The notes under the pieces: generated by a model
The model's input: only the letters and a program-made list of their open reading frames with translations
What the model was told of the DNA's origin: nothing
The model's database searches: none
Shown here: positions 1-9,499 of the stretch, piece after piece
Layout of the letters: every line of letters starts with the position of its first letter
Position numbering within the stretch: the first letter of the stretch is position 1
Made by a program: the position numbers and the translations under genes
Assembly: GCF_025980345.1 (NCBI RefSeq)
Contig: NZ_JAPDUI010000001.1
Coordinates: 59,487-123,486, forward strand
Direction of reading: 5' to 3'
From: Arenimonas sp. GDDSR-1
GTDB lineage: Bacteria > Pseudomonadota > Gammaproteobacteria > Xanthomonadales > Xanthomonadaceae
Length of the DNA: 64,000 nucleotides

Positions 1-175
1 CCAGATCGAATTCCTTGAGCTTGGCCAGATGCGTGGAGACCCGCGGCTGTGCAAGGCCGGTAATGGCTGACAACTCGGCCACGGTCAGCTCCTCGTGTTC
101 CAGCAGCGCAAGCAGCCGGACACGTGTCGGATCGGCAAGGACTTTCAGGCACTGCGACCAGGATTCGAGATTCAT
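1..175 (-). CDS. ArsR-family HTH transcriptional regulator (partial, N-terminus only)
   Basis: Reading the minus strand from the ATG at 175 gives MNLESWSQCLKVLADPTRVRLL..., followed by a winged-helix segment with AQPRVSTHLAKLKE, the recognition-helix pattern of ArsR/SmtB regulators. The upstream ATG at 180 runs into TGA after one codon, so 175 is the start. About 58 codons are visible and the gene leaves the window, so the effector domain cannot be seen. No metal-binding CxC is present in the visible part. In Proteobacteria, ArsR-type regulators fused to a methyltransferase domain (SahR) control the methionine cycle. This could be one, but that is inference. It is divergent from the acyl-CoA dehydrogenase gene, with palindromic DNA between them. 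Confidence 0.85.
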   Translation of the reverse strand, partial: MNLESWSQCLKVLADPTRVRLLALLEHEELTVAELSAITGLAQPRVSTHLAKLKEFDL

Positions 176-181
176 GTCATA

Positions 182-208
182 TATCCTTATATCAGGATAC
201 AAAGATAT
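182..208. promoter_or_regulatory. Palindromic operator candidate between arsR-like gene and acyl-CoA dehydrogenase
   Basis: A perfect inverted repeat TATCCT-N6-AGGATA (182-199) overlaps a second one, ATATC-N10-GATAT (189-208). Both lie just upstream of the arsR-like start codon in an AT-rich patch, where an ArsR-family protein would autoregulate. Binding is inferred from position and symmetry only. Confidence 0.45.
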
Positions 209-292
209 AGTTTTTTGCCGGCCATGGCAATACATACGTATGCGCTAAGGGGGTAAAATAGCGCACCGCAAATTTTTCCTGCCGAGGATGAT

Positions 293-1453
293 ATGGATTT
301 TGGCTTCACCGATGAGCAATTGATGATCCGGGACGTGGCGCGCCGCATTGCGCAGGAAAAAATCGCCCCCAGTGCCGAACACTTCGACCGGACCGGTGAG
401 TTTCCGCTGGAAAACATCCGCTTGCTGGGTGAAAACGGGCTGATGGGCATCGAGGTGCCGGAAGCCTACGGCGGAGCCGGCATGGACCCGATCAGTTATG
501 TCCTGGCGATGATCGAAATCGCCGCCGGCGACTGCGCCCATTCCACCATCGTCTCGGTGAACAATTCGCTGTTCTGCAACGGCATCCTCAAGTTCGGCAC
601 CGAAGAGCAGAAACAGCTCTATGTTCGTGCCATCGCGGAAGGACGCGAAATCGGCGCCTTCGCCCTGACCGAACCGCAATCGGGTTCCGATGCCACCGCC
701 ATGCGCTGCCGTGCCGTCAAGCGCGATGACGGCCGCTTCGTCATCAACGGAAAGAAGAGCTGGATCACGTCCGGTCCGGTCGCCAAATACATCGTGCTGT
801 TCGCCATGACCGATCCGGACAAGGGCGCCAAGGGCGTCACCGCATTCATGATCGATACCGCCAAGCCCGGCTTTTTTCGGGGCAAGACCGAACCCAAGCT
901 CGGCATCCGCGCCTCGGCCACCTGCGAAATCGAATTCCAGGACTACATCGCCGAAGCCCATGAAGTTCTGGGTACCGAAGGCGAGGGCTTCAAGATCGCC
1001 ATGGGCGTCCTCGATGCCGGTCGCATCGGCATCGCCTCGCAGGCCGTCGGTCTGGCTCGGGCCGCCTATGAAGCGGCGGTAGCCTATGTCAAGGAACGCA
1101 AAAGTTTCGGCCAGGCCATCGGTTCATTCCAGATGATCCAGGCCAAAATCGCAGACATGAAATGCCGCCTCGACGCCGCCGAGCTGCTGACGCTGCGTGC
1201 GGCCTGGGCCAAGGCCAATGCCGACCGCAACGGCGGACGTTACAGCACCGAAGCTTCAGTGGCCAAGCTCAGCGCTTCCGAAACCGCCATGTTCATCACC
1301 CATCAGGCCCTGCAGATCCACGGTGGCATGGGCTACTCCAAGGAAATGCCGCTCGAGCGTTATTTCCGCGATGCCAAGATTACTGAAATTTACGAGGGTA
1401 CCAGCGAAATCCAGCGTCTGGTCATTGCCCGCAACGAAACCGGACTGCGCTGA
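293..1453 (+). CDS. Acyl-CoA dehydrogenase (short/branched-chain type)
   Basis: This 386-residue flavoprotein oxidises an acyl-CoA to the 2-enoyl-CoA and passes electrons to ETF. Family hallmarks are visible: the ALTEPQSGSD flavin/substrate motif (about 125-133), WITSG (157-161), the C-terminal QIHGGMGY signature, and EIYEGTSEIQR, where E368 aligns with the catalytic base of short-chain acyl-CoA dehydrogenases. Length is normal for the family. The ATG at 293 follows an AT-rich leader, and TAAAAT at 254-259 could be a -10 box. The 33-base gap to the glutamate dehydrogenase gene allows cotranscription. Substrate (butyryl-, isobutyryl- or 2-methylbutyryl-CoA) cannot be decided from sequence. A valine or isoleucine catabolic role would suit the distant mmsA gene, but they are not linked. 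Confidence 0.93.
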   Translation: MDFGFTDEQLMIRDVARRIAQEKIAPSAEHFDRTGEFPLENIRLLGENGLMGIEVPEAYGGAGMDPISYVLAMIEIAAGDCAHSTIVSVNNSLFCNGILKFGTEEQKQLYVRAIAEGREIGAFALTEPQSGSDATAMRCRAVKRDDGRFVINGKKSWITSGPVAKYIVLFAMTDPDKGAKGVTAFMIDTAKPGFFRGKTEPKLGIRASATCEIEFQDYIAEAHEVLGTEGEGFKIAMGVLDAGRIGIASQAVGLARAAYEAAVAYVKERKSFGQAIGSFQMIQAKIADMKCRLDAAELLTLRAAWAKANADRNGGRYSTEASVAKLSASETAMFITHQALQIHGGMGYSKEMPLERYFRDAKITEIYEGTSEIQRLVIARNETGLR

Positions 1454-1486
1454 GCTGTCCGACGTTTATCCAGAGAATATTCCCCC

Positions 1487-4400
1487 ATGACCGTCATCAT
1501 CAATCCTTCGACTTCGGCCATCAAGGCCATCGCCCAGCAGGTGGCCAAGGCCAGCAACGGGCAGGGCGCCGACGCCGATTTCGTCCATGCCGTGCTTTCC
1601 CAGGTATCGCTCGAGGATTTCGAGCTGCAGGACCAGCAGGCCTGGGTCAAGATTCTGGACTCGCTGCTGGACGCATCGCGCGTGCGCAGGCCCGGCATTG
1701 CCAATGTGCGCGTGAATCAGGAAGCCAATCTGGCCTCCGACGGTAGCAGCACCCGCAGCAGTCTGGAAATCGTTTCCGATGATTTCCCGTTTCTGGTCGA
1801 TTCGTTCAAGATGGTTCTGGATACCCTCGGCGTCAGCTGTTACGCCATCGTCCACCCGGTGCTGTCCGTCGAGCGCGATGCCGGCGGCACCTTGACCGCC
1901 GTCCCCGGTCCGGTCAAAGAATCGGTAGTCTGGATGGAAATCGAGCGCCAGAGTGCGGAAACCGCAGAAACCCTGATTGCCGCGATCCGCAGCACGCTGG
2001 AAGATGTGAAGGTCAGTGTCGCCGACTGGCAGCAGATGCGCGAGCGCATGCTCGAAGTCGCCGATATCGCCGCCGTCCAGCGCGTTGACGATGCCGAAAA
2101 CGCACCGGCCGAAGTGAGTGCATTCCTCAAGTGGGCCGCGGAAAATCATTTTACTTTCCTCGGTTACCGCGAATACCGACTGACCGGCAAAGGCGCTTCC
2201 GAATCGCTGGATGCCGTTCCGGGAACAGGACTGGGTCTGCTGCGCGACTCCCATCACAGCGCCCATTCGCGCCCGGTCAGCAGCCTTGGCCGGACCCGGC
2301 GCGACAACCGCGACCTGCTGATCCTGACCAAGACGGCGGCACGGGCCACGGTCCACCGCCCGACTTACATGGACTACATCGGCGTGCTGCATTACGGTGC
2401 CGACGGCCGTGCCCTCGGCGAGTACCGCTTCATTGGCCTGTTCACCACATCGGCCTACAACCGCCGTCCGTGGGAAATTCCGCTGGTTCGCCTGAATTAC
2501 GACAAAGTCATGCAGTCGTCCGGACTCAGCCTGGAAGGCCACAGCGGCAAGGCCCTGCGCCAGATCCTAGAGACCATGCCGCGCGAGGAGCTGTTCCAGG
2601 CCACCCCCGACCAGCTGCTGCAGACCAGTGTCAGCATTCTCAGTCTGCAGGAGCGCTTCCGTCCGAAGCTTTTCATCCGCAAGGATCCGTTCGGCCGTTT
2701 CTTCTCGGTACTGATCTATCTGCCCAAAGACCGCTTCAATACCGAAATCCGGACGCGGATCGAAGACATGCTGATGCAGGCCCTCAATGGCGACCGCATC
2801 GACAAGACGCTCAAAATCGGCGACTCGCCGCTGGCTCAGCTGCATCTGCTGATCCGCCATGACGGCACACAGCCGGCTGCCTACGATGTGGAATCGTTGG
2901 AGGCCGATCTGGCCGCCATCATCCGCAACTGGAAGGATGAATTCCGCGACGCATTGATTCTTGGCTTCGGCGAAGAGCAGGGCATTGCCCTGGCCGGCCG
3001 TTATCTGCCGGCTTTTCCGCAGAGTTATGTGGAGACCGTTACCCCGGAGCAGAGCATCGATGACATCCGCCAGATCGAGCAGCTCACCGCGGATGGCGGT
3101 CTGACCCTCAATCTGTATCAAAAAGAAGACCGCCTGCGTTTCAAACTGTTCAGCCTCGACAAGGAAATCGCGCTGTCCGACGCCTTGCCGATGCTGGAAA
3201 ACCTCGGCATGAAGGTGCTGACAGAAAATCCCTACATTCTGTCGCTGGACGAACGCAAAGTCATCATCCAGGACTTTGCAATTGAAAGCGCTGCCGTCGT
3301 CGCTGTCGAACACATCAAAGCCGACTTCGAGCAGGCCTTCGGCGCCGTCTGGCGCGGGCAGTGCGAAAACGACGGCTTCAACCGTCTGGTCACCCTTGCC
3401 GGACTGGACTGGCGCCAGGTCGCGGTGCTGCGCGCCTATTGCAAGTACCTGTTGCAGATCGGCGTACCGTTCTCGCAGACCTACATGGAAGAAACCATGC
3501 AGCGCTATCCGGCGGTGGCGCGCATTCTGATCGGGCTGTTCGATGCCCGGTTCAACCCGGATCTGGGTGGTAGCAATGCCGATCTTGCACCGACCCTGAA
3601 ACGCATGGGGGTCGATTCGGCAGAACGCTATCTGGCCAATTTCGTCGCGACTTCGCGCGATGAACAGATCGGCGCCGTCGATAAACTTCTCGGTAAACAA
3701 CTGGCCAAAGTCGCCAGTCTGGATGAAGACCGCATTCTGCGTGCCTTCGCATCGGTCATCAAAGCCACGCTGCGCAGCAGCTTCTATCAAACCCAAGATC
3801 GCCAGGGCAAGGCCAAGGATTACTTCAGCTTCAAGTTTGATCCCGCTCTGGTGCCGGACATTCCGAAGCCGGTGCCGTACCGTGAGATATTCGTGTATTC
3901 CCCCTTCGTCGAAGGCGTGCATCTGCGTTTCGGACCGGTCGCACGGGGCGGCCTGCGCTGGTCGGACCGCCGTGAAGATTTCCGGACCGAGGTGCTCGGT
4001 CTGGTCAAAGCCCAGATGGTGAAGAACACCGTCATCGTACCGGTCGGTTCGAAAGGCGGGTTTTTCGCCAAACGTCCGCCGGCAGGCGGCGACCGCGATG
4101 CGGTGCTGGCCGAAGGCATTGCCTGCTACAAACGCTTCATCAACGGCTTGCTCGACATCACCGACAATCTGGTCAACGGCCAGATCGTGCACCCGCAGAA
4201 CGTGGTGCGGCACGACGGCGACGACCCGTATCTGGTGGTTGCCGCAGACAAGGGGACGGCCACCTTCTCCGACATCGCCAACGGCATATCGGCCGAACAC
4301 GGATTCTGGCTGGGCGATGCCTTCGCTTCCGGCGGCTCGGTCGGTTACGACCATAAAGGCATGGGCATCACCGCCAAAGGCGCCTGGGAATCGGTCAAGC

Positions 4401-6355
4401 GCCACTTCCGTGCACTCGGCCGCAACAGCCAGACCGAAGATTTCACCTGCGTCGGCATCGGTGACATGTCGGGTGACGTTTTCGGCAACGGCATGCTGTT
4501 GTCGCGCCATATCCGCCTGCTGGCGGCCTTCGATCACCGCCATATTTTCCTCGATCCGAATCCGGATGCCGCCACCACCTTCGTCGAGCGCCAGCGTCTG
4601 TTCGCACTGCCGCGCTCGAGCTGGGAAGACTACGATGCCAGCCTGATTTCCAAAGGCGGCGGTGTATTCCCGCGCAGTGCCAAATCGATTCCGCTCAGCC
4701 CTGAAATCAAGGCTGCGCTCGGCATCGATCCGGATACCGCCGAAATGAGCCCGAACCAACTGATGAATGCCATTCTGAAGGCGCCGGTCGATCTGCTCTG
4801 GAACGGCGGCATCGGAACCTATGTCAAGTCCGGTTCCGAAACCCATGCCGACTGCGGCGACCGCGCCAACAACGGCCTGCGCGTCAATGGCAGCGAATTG
4901 CGTTGCCGGATGGTGGGCGAGGGCGGCAATCTGGGCATGACCCAGCGCGGCCGCATCGAAGCCGCCCAGCATGGCGTTCTGCTCAATACCGACTTCATCG
5001 ACAACTCGGCCGGCGTCGATACCTCCGATCATGAAGTCAACATCAAGATCCTGCTCGGCGCGGCGGTGCTTGCCGGCGAACTGACGCTGGAACAGCGCAA
5101 TGCCCTGCTGGCCAGCATGACTGATGAGGTCGGCGAATTGGTCCTGGTCGATAATTACCGGCAGAATCAGGCGCTCAGCCTGATGGAGTCGATGAGCGCC
5201 CAGCGTCTGGGCTCGTTCACGCATTTCATCCAGACCCTCGAAGCGGAAGGTCTGCTCGACCGCGCCATTGAATTCCTGCCCAGCGATGCCGAACTGGCTG
5301 AGCGTAAAGCCAAAGGGCAGGGACTGACCCGTCCGGAGCTTTCGGTTCTGCTGAGCTATGACAAGATCGTCATCTTCAACCAGCTTCTGGACTCGGATGT
5401 GCCGGAAGATCCGTTCCTATCCAAGGAGCTGCAGCGCTATTTCCCGAAGCCGCTTCAGGAGAAATACGCCGATTACATGCTCAGCCACCGTCTGCGCCGC
5501 GAAATCATCGCCACCGCAGTGACCAATTCACTGGTCAATCGCATGGGTTCGACCTTCCTGCTTCGCATGCAGGAAGACACCGGCGAAACGCCGTCACAAA
5601 TTGCAAAAGCCTACACGATCATCCGTGAAAGCATGCTGGCACGCGAGCTCTGGGCCGAAATCGACGCGCTCGACCACAAGGTCGGCGAAAACGTTCAGTT
5701 GGAGGCGCTTGCCGGCATCTGGCATCTGCAACGCAATCTGACCCGTTGGCTAATCGCCTTGCCCGGCCTGCTGCTGGACATCGCGCGCATGGTCGAACGC
5801 TATCAGGAGCCGTTCAGCACCTTGCTGCAGTCCCTGCCGGAAGCCCTGACCGCGTCAGACAAGGCGGCCTTCAATGCCGAATTCAGCCGTCTGTCGGGAC
5901 TCGGCATGTCACCGCGTCTGGCCCATTTCCTCTCGGCATTGCCGTACCTGAATTCGGCGATGGACATCATCGAACTCAGCCTGCTCGAGAAGCAGCCGGT
6001 GATGGCGGTGGCCCAGGCCCATTTCGCGCTCAGTGATGCCCTGCACATCAACTGGCTGATGGAAAATGTCGAACTGCTGCCGGTGACCGGCCGTTGGCAG
6101 GCCCAGGCCCGCGGCGTTCTGCGTGATGAGCTGCAGGCGCAACAGCGCCAGTTGGTCAGCACCGTTCTGGCTACCGCACAATCCGGAAAATCGCCGGCGG
6201 ACTGGGTCAGGGCATGGCTTTCGCGTGACGATGCGGCGTTGAAGTACACGCTCGGCATGTTCACCGACATGCGCTCTCTGAGCGAAATGGATTTCCCGAC
6301 GCTCTCGGTTGCCGTGAGGCGTCTGGCGCAGATTGCCTCCACCGGCGTACGCTGA
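1487..6355 (+). CDS. gdhB: Large NAD-specific glutamate dehydrogenase (GDH-180 class)
   Basis: At 1622 residues this is the large NAD-dependent glutamate dehydrogenase of Proteobacteria (Pseudomonas and Caulobacter type), which deaminates glutamate to 2-oxoglutarate and ammonium. The long N-terminal part has the regulatory ACT-like character of the family. The catalytic part starts near residue 800 with FGPVARGGLRWSDR and continues through the lysine-rich KNTVIVPVGSKGGF segment (about 847-860), which holds the substrate and catalytic lysines. The dinucleotide-binding turn is CVGIGDMSGDVFGNG near 988-1002. The ATG at 1487 gives the expected N-terminus. The gene fits a chromosome rich in amino-acid and polyamine catabolism, where glutamate is the nitrogen sink. 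A 10-bp-stem hairpin follows it. Confidence 0.96.
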   Translation: MTVIINPSTSAIKAIAQQVAKASNGQGADADFVHAVLSQVSLEDFELQDQQAWVKILDSLLDASRVRRPGIANVRVNQEANLASDGSSTRSSLEIVSDDFPFLVDSFKMVLDTLGVSCYAIVHPVLSVERDAGGTLTAVPGPVKESVVWMEIERQSAETAETLIAAIRSTLEDVKVSVADWQQMRERMLEVADIAAVQRVDDAENAPAEVSAFLKWAAENHFTFLGYREYRLTGKGASESLDAVPGTGLGLLRDSHHSAHSRPVSSLGRTRRDNRDLLILTKTAARATVHRPTYMDYIGVLHYGADGRALGEYRFIGLFTTSAYNRRPWEIPLVRLNYDKVMQSSGLSLEGHSGKALRQILETMPREELFQATPDQLLQTSVSILSLQERFRPKLFIRKDPFGRFFSVLIYLPKDRFNTEIRTRIEDMLMQALNGDRIDKTLKIGDSPLAQLHLLIRHDGTQPAAYDVESLEADLAAIIRNWKDEFRDALILGFGEEQGIALAGRYLPAFPQSYVETVTPEQSIDDIRQIEQLTADGGLTLNLYQKEDRLRFKLFSLDKEIALSDALPMLENLGMKVLTENPYILSLDERKVIIQDFAIESAAVVAVEHIKADFEQAFGAVWRGQCENDGFNRLVTLAGLDWRQVAVLRAYCKYLLQIGVPFSQTYMEETMQRYPAVARILIGLFDARFNPDLGGSNADLAPTLKRMGVDSAERYLANFVATSRDEQIGAVDKLLGKQLAKVASLDEDRILRAFASVIKATLRSSFYQTQDRQGKAKDYFSFKFDPALVPDIPKPVPYREIFVYSPFVEGVHLRFGPVARGGLRWSDRREDFRTEVLGLVKAQMVKNTVIVPVGSKGGFFAKRPPAGGDRDAVLAEGIACYKRFINGLLDITDNLVNGQIVHPQNVVRHDGDDPYLVVAADKGTATFSDIANGISAEHGFWLGDAFASGGSVGYDHKGMGITAKGAWESVKRHFRALGRNSQTEDFTCVGIGDMSGDVFGNGMLLSRHIRLLAAFDHRHIFLDPNPDAATTFVERQRLFALPRSSWEDYDASLISKGGGVFPRSAKSIPLSPEIKAALGIDPDTAEMSPNQLMNAILKAPVDLLWNGGIGTYVKSGSETHADCGDRANNGLRVNGSELRCRMVGEGGNLGMTQRGRIEAAQHGVLLNTDFIDNSAGVDTSDHEVNIKILLGAAVLAGELTLEQRNALLASMTDEVGELVLVDNYRQNQALSLMESMSAQRLGSFTHFIQTLEAEGLLDRAIEFLPSDAELAERKAKGQGLTRPELSVLLSYDKIVIFNQLLDSDVPEDPFLSKELQRYFPKPLQEKYADYMLSHRLRREIIATAVTNSLVNRMGSTFLLRMQEDTGETPSQIAKAYTIIRESMLARELWAEIDALDHKVGENVQLEALAGIWHLQRNLTRWLIALPGLLLDIARMVERYQEPFSTLLQSLPEALTASDKAAFNAEFSRLSGLGMSPRLAHFLSALPYLNSAMDIIELSLLEKQPVMAVAQAHFALSDALHINWLMENVELLPVTGRWQAQARGVLRDELQAQQRQLVSTVLATAQSGKSPADWVRAWLSRDDAALKYTLGMFTDMRSLSEMDFPTLSVAVRRLAQIASTGVR

Positions 6356-6361
6356 TATGGT

Positions 6362-6387
6362 CGGGCACATCGGTTATGATGTGCCCG
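6362..6387 (+). other. Perfect 10-bp hairpin between gdhB and nadK
   Basis: CGGGCACATC, a six-base loop and GATGTGCCCG form a perfect 10-bp stem starting 7 bases after the gdhB stop. It lacks a T-tract, so it is not a textbook intrinsic terminator. An mRNA 3'-stabilising stem or weak attenuator is plausible. Confidence 0.55.
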
Positions 6388-6394
6388 TGATGCC

Positions 6395-7183
6395 ATGGAG
6401 CCGCCCGTGAAGCTTTCCGATCCGCCGAAAATTGCCTTCGTCGCCAGTCCCGTGGCCGGCGCACAGGAGGCCCTGCAGGCCCTGGTCGCGCAATACGGAC
6501 AATGTCCGCCGGAGTCGGCCGAAGCCATCTGCGCGCTCGGCGGCGATGGCTTCATGCTTTCGACACTGCACCGATACGCGCCGTTGTCGCTGCCCGTATT
6601 CGGGATGAAACTCGGCAGCGTCGGATTCCTGATGAACCATTACCGCGCCGAAGGCCTGATCGAGCGCCTGCGCAACGCCGAATGCAGCACGCTCAAGCCG
6701 CTGGAAATGGAAGCCCTGACCGAAGCTGGCATGCGCTACCGGTTTCTGGCCTACAACGAAGTCTCGTTGCTGCGCCAGACCCGTCAGGCCGCCCAGCTGG
6801 AGGTATCGCTCAACGGCCAGGTCCGTCTCGATGAATTGGTCTGTGACGGCATTATGGTGGCGACGCCGGCCGGAAGCACGGCCTATAACTTCTCGGCGAT
6901 GGGTCCGATCCTGCCCCTGGGTTCCGCGGTCATCGCACTGACGCCCATCGCGCCGTTCCGCCCCCGACGCTGGCGCGGTGCCATCCTGCGGGCCGACACG
7001 CTGATCAGGCTGCGCGTACTGGACCCTTACAAGCGTCCGGTCAGCGTCACTGCCGATTCGCATGAAGTCCGGGATGTCGTGGAAGTCAGCATCCGCGAAG
7101 GCAATGAAAACACGGTACGTCTGCTGTTCGATCCCGAACATAACCTGGATGACCGGATCCTCAACGAACAGTTCGTGACCTGA
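6395..7183 (+). CDS. nadK: NAD kinase
   Basis: NAD kinase phosphorylates NAD to NADP with ATP or polyphosphate in the cytoplasm. The protein has 262 residues, short for the family but typical of the Xanthomonas-like branch that lacks an N-terminal extension. The GGDG motif is at residues 49-52 and is followed by FMLSTLH. The second conserved block, [22 protein letters not shown], binds NAD. The ATG at 6395 puts GGDG where expected; the internal GTG at 6407 would also work. It sits 39 bases after gdhB, separated by a hairpin. Confidence 0.93.
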   Translation: MEPPVKLSDPPKIAFVASPVAGAQEALQALVAQYGQCPPESAEAICALGGDGFMLSTLHRYAPLSLPVFGMKLGSVGFLMNHYRAEGLIERLRNAECSTLKPLEMEALTEAGMRYRFLAYNEVSLLRQTRQAAQLEVSLNGQVRLDELVCDGIMVATPAGSTAYNFSAMGPILPLGSAVIALTPIAPFRPRRWRGAILRADTLIRLRVLDPYKRPVSVTADSHEVRDVVEVSIREGNENTVRLLFDPEHNLDDRILNEQFVT

Positions 7184-7202
7184 TTCTCGTCCGATGAGAA
7201 TC
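7182..7202 (+). other. Short hairpin after nadK
   Basis: GATTCTC-N7-GAGAATC overlaps the nadK stop codon. The stem is 7 bp and there is no T-run, so terminator function is doubtful. Confidence 0.3.
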
Positions 7203-7222
7203 CCATCGGCCATACTGAGCGC

Positions 7223-8149
7223 ATGAACGGCCAACCGACATCGCATCCCGCTCAATCGCAGGCTCCCTTGGTGGTCGCGATAACGGCGCGCGCACTGTTC
7301 CATCTGGAAGACGGACATCATGTTTTCGAGCAGCAGGGCATTGCGGCATATGCCGAGTACCAGCGCTTGCATGAAAATGACATTCTGCCGCAGGGCATCG
7401 CGTTTCCCCTGGTCCGCAAGCTGCTGGCGCTGAATGCCGGTGCGCCGCCCGAACATCCACGGGTGGAGGTCATCCTGCTGTCGCGCAACAGCTCCGATAC
7501 CGGTCTGCGTATTTTTAATTCCATTGAACATTACGGCTTGAAAATCACCCGTGCCGTATTTACCAGCGGCGCCGAGGTCTATCCTTACATCCAGCCATTC
7601 GGTGCCCAGTTATTCCTTTCCGCCAATCCGGATTCAGTGCGTTCAGCCCTAGAGCATGGCATTGCAGCCGCCACAATCCTACCGGCTGTTGCAGCGGAAC
7701 AAGTACACCCGGAGCTGCGCATCGCCTTCGATGGCGATGCCGTGATATTTGGCGATGAATCCGAGCGGGTTTCCCAGGAGGGCGGCCTGGCCGCTTTTCA
7801 CGCCCATGAGGCGGCCCGCGCTCACGAGCCGCTTTCCGGCGGTCCGTTCAAGGGGTTCCTGTCGGCCTTGCATGATCTGCAGGAGTGTTTTCCGCCCGAT
7901 GCCAGTCCGATCCGGACCGCATTGGTGACGGCGCGTTCGGCGCCCGCGCACAAGCGCGTGATTCTGACGCTGCGCCAGTGGGGCGTCCGCCTCGATGAAT
8001 CGCTGTTTCTGGGCGGGCGCGACAAAGGTCCGTTTCTGGAGGCGTTCGGTGCCGATCTTTTTTTCGATGACTCCAGTCACAACATCGACAGCGCGCGCCT
8101 GCATGTGGCCGCCGGCCACGTGCCGCACGGGGTGTCCAATAATAAATAA
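7223..8149 (+). CDS. Cytosolic-type 5'-nucleotidase family protein
   Basis: The 308-residue product resembles bacterial members of the cytosolic 5'-nucleotidase I family (Pfam 5-nucleotidase, PF06189), which release nucleosides from AMP-like nucleotides. Recognisable segments are VVAITARALFHLE at the N-terminus, LSRNSSDTGLRIFNSI near residue 90, SANPDSVRSALEHGIAAA in the middle and a late acidic LFFDDSSHNID near 275-285, compatible with the HAD-like fold. There is no signal peptide or membrane segment. It starts 39 bases after nadK. Substrate preference cannot be read from sequence. Confidence 0.82.
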   Translation: MNGQPTSHPAQSQAPLVVAITARALFHLEDGHHVFEQQGIAAYAEYQRLHENDILPQGIAFPLVRKLLALNAGAPPEHPRVEVILLSRNSSDTGLRIFNSIEHYGLKITRAVFTSGAEVYPYIQPFGAQLFLSANPDSVRSALEHGIAAATILPAVAAEQVHPELRIAFDGDAVIFGDESERVSQEGGLAAFHAHEAARAHEPLSGGPFKGFLSALHDLQECFPPDASPIRTALVTARSAPAHKRVILTLRQWGVRLDESLFLGGRDKGPFLEAFGADLFFDDSSHNIDSARLHVAAGHVPHGVSNNK

Positions 8150-8187
8150 GCTTGGAAAACATCGGTTTAGTGGGTTATTACGCGCTC

Positions 8188-8201
8188 GTAAAATATTCAA
8201 C
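8188..8201. promoter_or_regulatory. Putative PuuR-type operator upstream of ydcS
   Basis: GTAAAATATTCAAC lies in an unusually AT-rich 150-base leader before the polyamine transport operon. It matches TTAAATATTCAAC and the complement of GTTGAATAAATTTTAC, both in the puuR/oapT intergenic region. It also resembles the E. coli PuuR box (AAAATATAATGAACA). A weaker relative, TTAATATTATTGACA, follows at 8221-8235. Confidence 0.5.
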
Positions 8202-8240
8202 TACAAAATTAAAAAAGCGGTTAATATTATTGACATGCGG

Positions 8241-8269
8241 TCGTCAGCCGCCGTTTTGCCCGCTACTAT
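8241..8269 (+). promoter_or_regulatory. Candidate sigma70 promoter for ydcS
   Basis: TCGTCA (8241-8246), a 17-base spacer and TACTAT (8264-8269) precede the ydcS start by about 30 bases. TTGACA at 8230-8235 is a better -35 but has no good -10 at the right distance. The assignment is tentative. Confidence 0.35.
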
Positions 8270-8299
8270 TCCATTACAAATCCAAGAGAGAGGGAAGCC

Positions 8300-9481
8300 A
8301 TGCGCAATAATCTGAAATCCGCACTGCTCGTCACGGGCGTCGCACTGGCCCTGACGGCCTGCAAGAAAGAAAACACCGATGCTCCGGCCGAGCAGAGCGC
8401 CGCGCCGGAGCCGTCCACGGCGCTGGAAGGCGAGCTGTCGATTGTTGCCTGGCCGGGCTATATCGAGCGCGGTGAAACCGATAAAAACTATGACTGGGTC
8501 TCCGGATTCGAAACCGAAACCGGCTGCAAGGTCAGCGTGAAGACCGCGGGCAACTCCGATGAAATGGTGGCCCTGATGAATCAGGGCGGCTACGATCTGG
8601 TCACCGCCTCCGGTGATGCCTCCCTGCGTCTGGTCGCCGGCGGCAAGGTACAGGCCATCGACATCAGCCGCATCAAATCCTATGCCGCCATCGATGCCCG
8701 CCTGCAGAATGCCGCCTGGCATACCGTGGACGGCAAGCATTACGGCGTGCCCTACCAATGGGGTCCGAATGTGCTGATGTACAGCACGAAGACGTTCAAG
8801 ACCGCGCCGGCCAGCTGGGGTGTGGTGTTCGAGGAACAGACGTTGCCCGACGGCAAATCCAACAAAGGACGTATCCAGGCTTTCGATGGCCCCATTTACA
8901 TTGCCGATGCCGCGCTCTACCTGAAAGCCAAGCGTCCCGAACTCGGAATTACCGATCCCTACGCCTTGAATGAAACCCAGTATGCCGCCGCCATCGATCT
9001 GCTGAAGAAGCAGAAGGCCCTGGTCCATCGTTACTGGCATGACGCCACCGTCCAGATGAGCGATTTCAAAAACGAAGGCGTGGTCGCTTCCGGCTCATGG
9101 CCGTATCAGGTCAACGCCCTGCAGCTGGAGAAACAGCCGATTGCCTCCGTGATTCCTTCCGAAGGCGCCACCGGCTGGGCCGATACCACCATGCTGCATG
9201 CCGATGCCAAACATCCGAACTGCGCCTATGCCTGGATGGAATGGTCAATCAGTCCGAAAGTGCAGGGGGATGTCGCCTCTTGGTTCGGCTCGTTGCCGGC
9301 GGTGCCCGCGGCTTGCGAAAACAATGCATTGCTCGGAGCGGAAGGCTGCAAGACCAACGGAATGGATAATTTCGACAAGATCCATTTCTGGAGAACACCG
9401 GAAGCCAAATGCAGCGATGCCGCAGGTTGCGTGCCTTACAGCCGATGGACCCAGGATTACATTGCCATCATGGGCGGCTGA
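8300..9481 (+). CDS. ydcS: Polyamine ABC transporter substrate-binding lipoprotein (YdcS-like)
   Basis: This is the periplasmic binding protein of a spermidine/putrescine-type importer. The 393-residue precursor has a lipoprotein signal ending in LTAC with Cys21 as the lipidation site, then an Ala/Pro/Glu-rich linker. The mature part follows E. coli YdcS closely: AWPGYIERG, LVTASGDASLR, PYQWGPN, HRYWHDATVQMSDFKN and YSRWTQDYIAIMGG. A GAGAGAGGGA-type ribosome site precedes the ATG at 8300. The next genes encode the ATPase, two permeases and an aminobutyraldehyde dehydrogenase, the same order as E. coli ydcSTUV-patD. E. coli YdcS is not a lipoprotein, so the anchor here is a difference. Confidence 0.93.
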   Translation: MRNNLKSALLVTGVALALTACKKENTDAPAEQSAAPEPSTALEGELSIVAWPGYIERGETDKNYDWVSGFETETGCKVSVKTAGNSDEMVALMNQGGYDLVTASGDASLRLVAGGKVQAIDISRIKSYAAIDARLQNAAWHTVDGKHYGVPYQWGPNVLMYSTKTFKTAPASWGVVFEEQTLPDGKSNKGRIQAFDGPIYIADAALYLKAKRPELGITDPYALNETQYAAAIDLLKKQKALVHRYWHDATVQMSDFKNEGVVASGSWPYQVNALQLEKQPIASVIPSEGATGWADTTMLHADAKHPNCAYAWMEWSISPKVQGDVASWFGSLPAVPAACENNALLGAEGCKTNGMDNFDKIHFWRTPEAKCSDAAGCVPYSRWTQDYIAIMGG

Positions 9482-9499
9482 GTAGGCGTAAAACAACAG

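Noticed and set aside
2567-5224. 885-codon minus-strand ORF
   Set aside because: It is antisense to the large NAD-GDH, whose protein is unmistakable. The antisense product is a low-complexity His/Arg/Ala/Gly shadow typical of GC-rich coding DNA.
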